Positions 35,672 to 45,309 of a stretch of DNA of 64,000 nt are shown here, one piece after another; position 1 is the stretch's first letter; each line of letters opens with the position of its first letter. Source of the stretch: Monosporascus cannonballus. Lineage: Eukaryota; Ascomycota; Sordariomycetes; Xylariales. The notes beneath the pieces were generated by a model. That model was not told the DNA's origin. It was given only the letters and a program-made list of their open reading frames with translations, and ran no database searches. The stretch covers positions 1 through 64,000 of the forward strand of contig QJNS01000210.1 in assembly GCA_004154925.1 (NCBI GenBank). The letters run 5' to 3'. The translations under genes and the position numbers were made by a program.

Positions 35672-35879
35672 TAGAGCGAGGAAATAGATATCCGTGAGTA
35701 GGACAAGGGAATACCCACCTATGCACTTTTACTTACGGATCCGTGGGTCTCGTAAGTAACGCGCAATTCTTATAAATTACCTATAGCAAATTTTTAAATA
35801 TAAAAAATATTTACGGATTGTTTAAAAACCGATATTTTGGATTATACGTTAAGTATAATAATCGAATAACCAAATAATT

Positions 35880-38690
35880 AAGGCAAACTGCAGCTTATTA
35901 TATTCTTTTTATCCAAGTTAAAAAAACCGGATTTAATTACGGCATTCCAAATAAAGAATTTATGGTTATTATTATGGCATTCCGAGAATTTAGGTACTTT
36001 CTAAAAGGAAATTTATACCAGGTTAACGTTTATACGATTTATTAAAATCTTACCCGATTTACTACGACCAAGGAACTTACAAAACGACAACTTTGCTATG
36101 CGGAAAAATTGGCGAACTTCAATTTTGTTATTATCCATAGGAAAAACTTAGAAAATAGCAAAGCAAACGCTTTAAATAAGTAATCAAACCTCAAAAAGAA
36201 ATTGGTCAAAATTAGCTATATAATTTTTGATATTATTACTAAAGGATATTTACATCCGTAACAAATTGCGATAATTCGAGCAGTACCTTTTGATATACAT
36301 TAAAAGATCTAATAGTATAACGATAATTTTTCAGAAAACTAAAAAACGGACAAAATATAAATATTAAAAAAATATTAAAAGGACTTAGTACGAAACATAT
36401 ACGAATATTAGCTATATGGGCATCCAGAGATCTATAAAACCTTAAAACGACTTTAACGCATATATTGTTTTCTTAAAATAAAATTAACAGTACAGAAAAT
36501 AATCTAATAATACGATATTTATATCTGAATAAAAACTCGACAATATAAACTATATAAAAAAATTACAGCTATTACTAATTGCAAAACGATTATAACATTT
36601 AGTTTTATTCGATTTAATTATCAAACTTTTTATATTAAAAAACCTGATTATAAGAGTATATTACAATAGCATTTTCGTAATCGTCGACCGATTTATGAAA
36701 TTTTTTTATTTCTTACCGTATTATAAAAATATAAACGCCGAACAAATAATATACATATTTTTCAAAAATATTCTGAATATACACAGATTACCGATAAAAT
36801 TTATTTCAAATAAAAGATCGATATTTATATCTAAGTTTTAATAAGGTCTTATGATATAAATTGGCCTAAATTACAAATTATTCAGCGTATTTAAACGTTA
36901 GATAAATAAATAAATAAAACGAATGAACTATATTTTAAATTTTACTTACGATATTATATTAATTATAAATAAAACATTTAAATTAAAAAAGTATTAATTA
37001 TATAACTAACTTATATTACCAGTTACTACAAAAGTATTAGAATAATATTTGCGATCGTAAATTTTGGTTTTATTGAAAATATTTTTAAAAAACGTAAGTA
37101 ATAATAATTTAATTAATATTAAAATAATTCTTAAATCGGAATGATTTAAATAATAATACCAAAAAACAAAAATAAAATTAAAATTCGCACGAAATTAAAT
37201 AAATAGATATTATAACCAAAAAAGGTTAAAAAACCAAGTTTCGAAAAGAAAAATTCTTATTATCAAAAATATTTAAATAAAACAACCCAACAAAAAACTC
37301 GATTTTAAATATATCGATCTATATAAAATCGCTAAGAAAATCTCAGAAAATAATTACTAATTAAAACCTTCACTAAAAGTCAAATTTTATTTAATATTTT
37401 ACGTTTTTTTATTTAAATTAACAGTAGATATAATCAAGATATATACGACATAAAACGACGTAAAGGTAAAAAACGAACAGATATATAAAATAAAATAAAA
37501 ATCCTCGACATACGTAAACAAAACAGATTTACCCAATATCTAATGAAGTAAAAAAAAGCACCCGGATTTCGAAAATATCTAGGAACCCGCCAAAAACCTT
37601 ATTAATATCCAGCGCTTATTAAAAGTTTTTACTAGCAATAACGAAACTACTAGAAATAATCGCATCTTAATTTATATTTTTAACGGATTAATCGGTATTA
37701 CCGATACCAAACCAGTTTACGAGATTAGCAGAAAAAACTAATACGGTTATGAAAACCTTGGCGATAGCTTACTTCTAGTATTTTTTCTCCTTTAACTCTT
37801 TTAATAATTTTAACTCCCGTTATACCATTTTTATTTCTTTCGAACGAAAAAAAAGCCTTTTGTTTTCGAAAACAGATTAAAAGCGCAATAGCCTTATTTA
37901 TCTCTTACTGATAACGTTTTTATAACTTCAAAAAACGTTTTTTTGTAAAAATCTCCTTTCGTTTTAATCGTTAATTTTCGAAGCGAATATTTTCTAAAAA
38001 AAAAAGGAACGCCGGTTCCATTACAAGGATATTTACGTTTAGCGAAAGCCTTATATTTAAAAACGTTTTTCATTATTTCGCATTTTCATCTCTTAAAAAA
38101 ATACAAAAAATACGGTATAATTTCAAAATTAAAATCTTTAAAAATAAAAAGCAAGTTTTGTCGACAAATAATAAAAGAAACCTGACGACAACTTTTAATA
38201 ATACGACCTGATATCGTGAAAAACCGGTAACACTTACCAGGAAAAAAATGAAATTTTAAGGGCAAGATTTAGGGAAAAGGAAAATCGTATTATGATCTAA
38301 TAGGCTCCGGCCTTAGGAAACGGTTAACAAGAATAATACGGACCACCTCTCGGGTTACGTAACAGGTGTTCAGCAAAAGTCTGCTAAATACGAGCGATCC
38401 GCATTAAGCAACTATTTAGCAAAACCTCGCTAAAAAAATTAAATAGAAATAACTAGTAATACCAGAACTAAATATAATACGCTCGTTATTTCCCATAATT
38501 TAAATAATACCAGCTTACAATATTTATTAATATTAATCGTTTATAATAACAATTTATTACTTAAAGCACTCTTGATATTACGAGACGTAATACGTTACTG
38601 TATTTATTGCTCAGTTTCTCACGATATTTCTACTAATATAAACCCGTACAACTAAGATTTAATCGTTGATTAAACCCCCTAGCCGTTACA
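35880..38690 (+). mobile_element. Ty3/gypsy chromovirus relict (RNase H, integrase, chromodomain, LTR)
   Basis: Despite many stops the plus strand still spells the 3' half of a chromovirus polyprotein. RNase H is seen as NKEFMVIIMAFREFRYFLKG ... LTRFTTTKELTKRQLCYAEK with HRKNLENSKANALNK (35945-36185). Integrase shows GHPEIYKTLKRL (about 36417-36455) and the later INKTNELYFKFYLRYYINYK block (about 36910-36970). A chromodomain ends the frame (KILDIRKQNRFTQYLMK, GFRKYLGTRQKP, about 37500-37600). A purine-rich tract (GGGAAAAGGAAAA) then precedes the 3' LTR at 38288-38690. Reverse transcriptase and the left LTR are not seen, so it is 5'-truncated. Chromodomains steer integration to heterochromatin in this clade. 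Confidence 0.75.
38288..38690 (+). repeat. Chromovirus 3' LTR
   Basis: It begins TATTATGATCTAATAGG (from an original TGTTATGATC) after the polypurine tract and ends GCCGTTACA. It has the same start and a matching last ~130 bp as the LTR at 62276-62666 (GATATTACGA..., GTATTTATTG..., AATATAAA...), with RIP-type differences. Confidence 0.6.
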
Positions 38691-38789
38691 TAACGTTAAA
38701 AGGCGTAAAAAACTTTAACAAGTCTAATAAGAAAATCGGGAATAATTTACGGTAATATAAGCTATTAACTTTTAAGGTTGAGCTTTATC

Positions 38790-39813
38790 TTTATTTATTA
38801 TCCTTGCCAGGAAAAACCACCTTTTTTGCTGGTTCGCCGATAACCCATTTCTATCCGACTAAAGGTTTGCTATAAGCGAAAACGACTGGACAATAAATGA
38901 ACTGGGTTTAGAATGGATTAAGCATTTCGATAAGCATATTAAAACGCGTACCAAAAGTTTAAAACGTCTTTTTGTTCTTGACGGCTATAAAAGTTATTAT
39001 TTGATCGAATTTGAAAAATACTGCTAAATTAACCATATTTTTACATTTTGTATGCTTACTTATTTTTCTTATCGGCTGTAACTTTTCGATGTATTCTGTT
39101 TTTTCATATTAAAACGCGCGTATTTTCTTTATATCGAAAATTTTATGCGGCGGCACGTTATTTATATTAATAAGGAAGATTTTATCGCCGGCTTCCGTAA
39201 TACGTTTAAAACTGCTATGGCGACCGATAATATTAAATTCGGATTTGCAAAAAACGGGACTTGTTTATTCGAATTTTATCGCGTTTTTTCCAAATTAAAA
39301 GTTCTAATTATATTTATACTAATTAATTCGCCATTTATTTTTATTAATTTCGTTATTTTCTTATAAAAATTCTTAGAAATATTATTAAAGCTATTTAACG
39401 GGAACGTTATTTGTAAATAAAAATCAGAAACTATTAAAATAGCTTATTAACAAAAATGGTTAAATCGGTTAATTATTTTGACAAAAAGTAACTTAATACT
39501 TTTGCATAATTTTGTTCTTTTGGAAGAAAAAAACGGTTATTTACACAAAACGAATTATATCCTTAGTAAATGCCGGAGGACCAAAAATAAACGGCTTTAA
39601 AAAGGAGGGATATTTACTGTAAAAAAAGCATAAACTTTTATAGTTACGAAAGAAAATAATAATAAACAATTGCAGCTAATAGCGGCTAAAGGAAATCGTT
39701 GTAAAAGGGCTCAGGCGAAAAAACGGAAATATAACGATTGCAGCAAACCGGGACATAATGCGCGTATTTGCGAAAGAAATATAAAGGCGACCAGCGATAA
39801 AGAATCCGATTAA
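38790..39813 (+). pseudogene. Pogo/Fot1-family transposase relict
   Basis: The plus strand reads NDWTINELGLEWIKHFDKHI, RLFVLDGYKSYYLIEFEKYC (the LDGHxSH catalytic block of pogo-type DDE transposases, here LDGYKSY), LFDVFCFFILKRAY, and after an ATG at 39145 MRRHVIYINKEDFIAGFRNT and NIKFGFAKNGTCLFEFYRVF. A C-terminal zinc-knuckle-like tail is readable near 39720-39813 (CSKPGHNARICERN). Fot1-like elements move by cut-and-paste at TA sites. Several stops and C/G-to-T/A changes inactivate it, and the N-terminal DNA-binding region was not found. Confidence 0.72.
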
Positions 39814-40239
39814 TTTAAATTAATTTAATGTATTACGGTTAATTAAATTGAATTTTTTATTGCGACGTGCCGAAAAATAAGTTGCAAACTTAGTTGAGTT
39901 GCAAACTTATATAGTACGTTATATTAAAATAATATATCATATTTCTTTTAATATTTTTAATATTAAAATTTTTATATAAAGTATTTATAGGTTTAAGTTT
40001 TATTTTCCAGGTTGAGCCGAATATATAGCAAATTATTATATAGTATAATTTTTTCAATATTTTTTTTCTTGTTTATATAGTAATGGATCCTAATAGGTCT
40101 TTTACAAAACTCAATGGGTACTCGCGGATCCTTTTTCCTTTCGCCAAGGACCCATAGGCCACCCATGGGTCCTTGGGATTATCCGCGGGTACCCGTGGGC
40201 CGTGGATAATTTTCGGTGGGTGGTTTCTCCCTCACTCTA

Positions 40240-40659
40240 CCTACACTAATCGATCAATTGGAACCGTGCTCCCACCTATTTCTTACCAAAACATAGACTT
40301 TTTACACCGGATATAATAATATAAATAAATTAAATAAAATTAAGCAAAAATAATAACTTCATAAAACTTTGATTAATTTAACTATATTTTAAATAACATG
40401 TTAAGTATTATAATAAATGCTGGAATTATCGTTACGAAAATATTACTTTACGTATTATTATATAGAATTTGAAATTTTTACTATGTAAGAGGTTGTTACT
40501 ACGTAAAATTTTACTTTCTATTCGTAGATAATATAATTAAAATGATAATTAACTATAAAAACAAACCATTTATATATTAATTTAAGCAATGAGATTCGCC
40601 TGATATTTTACTATTTTTCTGTAATTTATTATAATAAAGTGAACATGGTATGTTTAGGT
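40240..40659. other. AT-rich border, no gene
   Basis: AT-rich sequence between the hAT-family end at 40239 and the first recognisable PKS remnants. No feature was recognised; RIP may have spread across this border. Confidence 0.45.
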
Positions 40660-42132
40660 GAGAAATCGGCCAGTGCACGGTTCCATTTGGTCTCCAAGTG
40701 TAACTGTATCCTCCAGATGCGACTCCCCCGTTGATTCCTCAACCGGTATCCCGAGCGACTCGGTTCGGAGGGCACTCAAGTACGCTCAATCACGCCTGGC
40801 CAGCGAGCAGATAGCCAGCATCCCCCCAGATGTTGTCTTCGAGACCTCATAGGCAAACAACAGATCCCAGCCGAATTCCCCACTATTGTAGACTAGGAAG
40901 TGTGTCCCGAACAGCTGGTCCATGTCTCTGGCCTCGACTCTGGGACCATGTTTAAAGCCGACAAGACCTCCTGCATGGTGGGATTGTCTGGTGCGCTTGG
41001 CATTTCACTATTGTGACAGTTAGATCGACGGTGGCGCTCAGTATCTAGTTTTGGCGAGTTGGAACCCCAACTATGCACCCCAGTCGGTAGAAGCCGTGGA
41101 TGTCAAGGTGACTATTATTTCATGGTAAGCTTACATGTGTTCTCCGGTTCCGTTGCACAAAACCATCTGTGATACACTCCCGCCCCATGACGAGTGTCCT
41201 GAATGGTGCGATGGGTTCTGCGAGGTGTCTCGATTCTTAATATGTCCTACGAACAATTAATGACGTAACTCGCCCACAAGTTCTTGACGCGGGTACTGGA
41301 TCGAATATTCGACCACCAGCCTCTCGATTTCGTCATGTTCTCGGCCATTAACTGTGTCGTTGGTGCTCTAGGCCACGCCAACTACGCCGCGGCCAATATG
41401 TCCATGTGCGCCTTAGCCTCTTTGAGGAAGGTACCGGCGCTATTTTTAAAGAGATCGACGTTATCATCCACAACGGAACCGATACCTCGCACCTCAAACA
41501 TTACCCCACCATTAAGGGCGCGAACGTGGGCTCGACGCGTTGGCTGACGCGCATGTGCCTGTCGCGCCGGACTCCCATGCACTACGTGTCGTCGGTGGGC
41601 GTGGCGCTCTTCTCGCCCGGGTGGCCTTCCTTCCCTCCTATGTCGGCTACCGACGCAAGCCCGCCACCGGACGGTTCGCCAACGAGAGGTTCCTCAAGCG
41701 CATCAACGAACTCTACAGCCCCCAGACCTGGATCCACTGCCCTCCACCATCATCCGCAAGGGTGGCAACGCGCTCAGCGGCGCCGCCCAGATGGACTGGG
41801 TCAACGCACTGGTCGACTACTCGCACCGTCGGCGATATCGTCGGGCACATCATCGATAAACGCCACCAACCTGGTAGCCCAAGTGGTGGCGTGGCCTATA
41901 TCCACCAGGGTCGGTGACGTCGTCGTGCCGTTTGACGACATGAAGTCGCTGGCCAGCGCAGGTAAGACGCCCTTCCGCGAACTGCCCATGGCTGAGTGGG
42001 CTGCCAAGGCAGTGGCTGCAAGCTTTACATCCTACCGTTGCCACGCTGGTCGAGACGATCGATGCGCCTGGCACTTTGTATCCGAGGATGCTTAAGGGAA
42101 AAGTGATACCGCGAAAAAGGGGTTCATATTGA
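40660..42132 (+). pseudogene. PKS-NRPS hybrid relict: ketoreductase joined to terminal reductase
   Basis: The first half is a polyketide-synthase ketoreductase domain in several frames: FKADKTSCMVGLSGALGISL (about 40950), GAQYLVLASWNPNYAPQSVE (41033 on), KTICDTLPP (41158), TRVLDRIFDHQPLDFVMFSA then INCVVGALGHANYAAAN (41284-41397) with the catalytic Ser, Tyr and Asn. The sequence then passes, near 41440 and with a frame change, to a thioester-reductase domain: KEIDVIIHNGTDTSHLKHYP, ANVGSTRWLTRMCLSRRTP, VGDVVVPFDDMKSLA and a C-terminus LVETIDAPGTLYPRMLKGK ending at 42132. The carrier, condensation and adenylation domains that should lie between are gone. Hybrids of this type make amino-acid-tailed polyketides such as tetramates. 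It is dead by deletion and frameshifts. Confidence 0.8.
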
Positions 42133-42759
42133 TCCCATTAAATCCAGGTCTTGTGATCGTGCTGTGATCTATCGTGTCCCATAACCATGAGCAACTTATC
42201 GATGAAGGAATCTAGTTTTCAGCGACATTATAGCCGGCGATAAGGCCGTTTACTTGCCATTACTGTCGTTTCGAACGGATACGGCGGCTTGTGGAGTTGC
42301 TACCTCTTGGTCGCGTTAATAGGCATTGCGAGGGGGACGGGGAAGCCCCACAGCGGGACATGCAAGCTATATTGAATGCCGATCTTATTCCATTTTGAGC
42401 TTTTTTATAGACGGATGTAAAGAACCGTCTCAGTGCCCAGAATAGGACCTAATGGGGCAGGCCGCCTATACCGCGTATACCTTGTCTCGTGTCAACATAA
42501 ATGCCAGCATATCGTTGGTGGAGAAATTAGCTTCACTCCGCAACTGGGCGTCGCCCCTGACTGCAAATAGGAAATGCTCAATTCCGGAACCGTTAGTTAA
42601 TCTGCTGGACTTATCAAGTATTTCAGGGGGAGAATAGTAAAGTACTTAAAGAAAGATATGAGCACAGCGTTAGGATGGGAAGACTGTTCGTCGCCGTGTC
42701 TCTCAACTTCCCCCTACAGTTACGTCGAAGGCATCGAACCCTATTTCCCCCGAAGCGAT
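42133..42759. other. Intergenic, upstream of the LPMO-like gene
   Basis: Balanced sequence without a recognisable domain. A short open frame at 42452-42637 has no known match. The part nearest 42760 must contain the LPMO-like gene's promoter; the frame is open upstream to 42658 (another ATG), but the signal peptide fixes the start at 42760. Confidence 0.45.
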
Positions 42760-43660
42760 ATGTTCTCGACACTAACCAAATTGATGGCCTTGGGCTCCGT
42801 GGCGGGAGTATGGTCCCACGCTGTCATGGAGGAGCCTGTGCCTCGTCAAGCCGGCCCAGTTCACAAAGAGCTGTGCGGAGCCGCGGTCGCCAAAGTCCTG
42901 GCTAGAGGTAAAGCACGTCACAAGCTGCCTTAAGGAAAGGGCTTACCCGTATAATCCCAGACCGTACCGGTCCCATTGAGAACGCCATGGACGCCGCCGA
43001 TGGGGACTACAACTGCGATGCATACTTCTGCCGCGGTTACCAGTACGAGGATAACGTCGACAACGTCAAGGCGGTCAAGGCGGGCGATGTCCTCGACTTC
43101 AAGATCGATATGGTTGCGTCGCACCGGCCTGGCTATGCGGTGAGTTGCACCCCCTATCAAAGCTCCGGCTGTAGTAGCTGATCGTGCGAACAGAATGTAT
43201 CCATCGTCGATATTGCTACCAACGAGATAATAGAGCCTCTCCGCACGTGGGATGAGTACCCCGGCTACAACACTGGCCCGGATCGAGATGATAGTATGCA
43301 TCCTTCATCCCAAGCTGATAACTCGTCCGATACACTAACCGATGACAGTTAAATTCAACATTACCATTCCCGATACCTTGGGCGCGACCTGCGATGCGCC
43401 GGGAAAGTGTGTGTTGCAATGGTACTGGTAAGCAACATGTTGATATCTTCCCCTCCCCCTTTCCCACTTATTTGCAAGACGAGGGCATCCCCCGTATGCG
43501 GCTACGACCCAGACACATAACTTCCTCAACCCGCACTCGGCAGTCCTCTGGACACAAGAAGAAGCCTGGTACATGCAATGCTGACTCCAGTTGTTGCAGG
43601 TACGTACCAAGGAGTAGCCAGACCTATGAGAGCTGTCTAGACGTCTACGTTGAAGCTTAG
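42760..43660 (+). CDS. Secreted LPMO-like copper enzyme, five exons
   Basis: Exons 42760-42907, 42961-43139, 43194-43293, 43349-43427 and 43600-43660 join in phase into 188 aa. Introns are 53, 54, 55 and 172 nt with good GTAAAG/GTGAGT/GTATGC/GTAAGC donors and CAG acceptors. Residues 1-19 (MFSTLTKLMALGSVAGVWS) are a signal peptide. The mature chain starts with His20 (HAVMEEPVPR), the N-terminal histidine of lytic polysaccharide monooxygenases. His104 in DMVASHRPGYANVSIVD would complete the copper histidine brace. Six cysteines (39, 68, 73, 157, 163, 181) could form three disulphides. The chain ends QWYWYVPRSSQTYESCLDVY. It looks like the small single-domain fungal LPMO type, possibly AA16; the subclass and substrate are not settled. 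It is intact although both neighbours are decayed. Confidence 0.85.
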
Positions 43661-44599
43661 GGAAAACAGGAGGTAATCACCATGTTTGTATATAATTACG
43701 CAAACACAGTCGAGAGTTGCAGGAACGGTGGTACCGGCATATAGGATTGCACACCAAACATGCAACAGGAGGGTCTTAGTGAGGTTCTCGCTGGCCAGTT
43801 ATTTTAATTCCAGCACGTAGGTGCTATGGGGCGGTTTTATTAGTCATCATCAGCTCAGGCATGGACCATCCACCCGATATGGCAGTCTGAGTCGAGCCCA
43901 TGATTAATTAATCCAAAAGCTTTGTAAAGTTACTCTCCGAGCTGTCTCGGTTGCCCCCTTTAGAGCTCAGGACAGTATGCCAGGGTGGGGGGAGTATCCA
44001 GGTACTCAATGCCTGAACTCGGTTTCACAACATGTTCAGTGGGCAGACGGTCCATAATGAATTGGATTGAGCAAGTATTGTTCTTCGAGACAGATTACGC
44101 GGGTTCCTAATAGGTAAGAAACAATACATGAAAGACGAACGGCTATTTCCCCTCATCCAGACTTTGGTAAATGCGTCGCTCGTAATCATCCCCTCGTCAT
44201 ATGTCGATGCGCCGCATGCACTATAGTGTGTACTTGAGATTGTGGGAATACATAGCAATATAACGCTTGGACTAACAAGTGTTCAAGCGCCCGATATTTT
44301 GCCATAATCCAACAGAGACGAACCTAGTCCCTGGAGAGAAAGACTGGCGAGGGACAAAGTGAAACTTATTGCGGGAACTGATACAGTGTGCTACGACTGG
44401 AAAGAATACCGGGCACGGCAGCATCGTCAAGTCCACCGTTCGGAAGTTGCCGGAGCTAAGTGTGATCCACCAGCACCATCCGGCCCATAATGCCAAGTTT
44501 AAGCGCCAAGAGCCTAACGTAGAGCACCCGGTTCTTCCCAGGATTCGTTGCCAATGTAACGTCGGGGACTTGAACCCATCGCTCCATGCAAGGCAAGTC
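43661..44599. other. Intergenic, no gene recognised
   Basis: The 3' flank of the LPMO-like gene followed by balanced sequence. Short minus-strand open frames (44258-44025, 44496-44272) have no recognisable domain. Confidence 0.45.
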
Positions 44600-44854
44600 C
44601 CGCAGGTGAAGGCGTCTCTGCTTGATTGTTCAAGTCAAATCATTCTTTGTATTGCAGTAAACGCTCTTTGGCATCCCTACCGACGATCAGCACGCCCCCC
44701 AGAAAATTATCTGTGTTATTATGGCAGAAGAACCAAGCTTGACCTGGCTGCCCACACACTTTGTGTGGGGGCGAAGGGTGATAAGCGGTGGGGTTGCCAA
44801 AGAGCGATCAATATGGTAAAATAACGATTTGACGTCGTCAGCCTAACTGGGGCG
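44600..44854. mobile_element. Foldback (long inverted-repeat) MITE, copy 2
   Basis: The left arm (about 44600-44700) contains AAGTCAAATCATTCTTTGTA and CGCTCTTTGGCATCCCTACC. The right arm (about 44765-44854) is its diverged complement (GGTGGGGTTGCCAAAGAGCG, AATAACGATTTGACG). The centre holds a perfect stem CCCACACA-CTT-TGTGTGGG. It is the same family as 25700-25945 (shared GTGTGGGGG...GGTGGGGTTGC and AACTGGGGCG outer edge). It has no coding capacity. Confidence 0.65.
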
Positions 44855-45309
44855 GGTGAGGGGAGAGTTACCGCACATGGATAGCCCTGTTCACGATGTA
44901 GTAGTCATACGTAACTCTAGAAGGAAAAGGCTAATAGTTTGGTTATAGGGGTTTGGGATGATGAGCCAACAATTCCCGCATTCATGAGCCCCACGAATAG
45001 TCTCCCTGGTCCGTTGTAGGTTAGCTGTGAGCTTTCGGTATGGATCGAACATCATTAGTCAGTAGTGCGCCAAGCAGAACTCATCCTTGAACTCTACGTT
45101 AAATCAGTATCAGCACTGCCTTATTGATGTAAAAGCCGCAGACCTATGTGTTTCGTAGGGCTGAGATTCGACCTGTTTACGAAGCTTAACCCCTTACACA
45201 CCCTGCCATACCAGCCAAAGTCGATGTCTTAAAACATCCGCAGACCTCGACGAGCCTAGAATCTGAAAAGGAAGAAAGGTGCGGCTGTCAGTCTCTGGGC
45301 CTCCCCACA
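44855..45309. other. Upstream region of the Zn2Cys6 regulator gene
   Basis: Balanced sequence up to the ATG at 45310, expected to contain the promoter and leader. No specific site was recognised. Confidence 0.4.

Larger units (their letters stand above)
35672..40239. mobile_element. Pair of hAT-family ends enclosing nested elements
   Basis: The right end (read inward from 40239: TAGAGTGAGGGAGAAACCAC) matches the left end of the 524-8885 element over more than 50 bp with only a few, mostly RIP-type, changes. The left end (TAGAGCGAGGAAATAGATAT from 35672) matches the other end of that element the same way. The family is therefore present here in inverted orientation. Between the ends lie a chromovirus and a pogo/Fot1 relict. 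The flanking 8-mers differ (AAGTGTAT and CCTACACT), so either the two ends come from separate copies or the flanks have changed. Confidence 0.6.

Noticed and set aside
35664..40247. 8-bp target duplication for the 35672-40239 element
   Set aside because: Flanks AAGTGTAT and CCTACACT do not match even when RIP changes are allowed.
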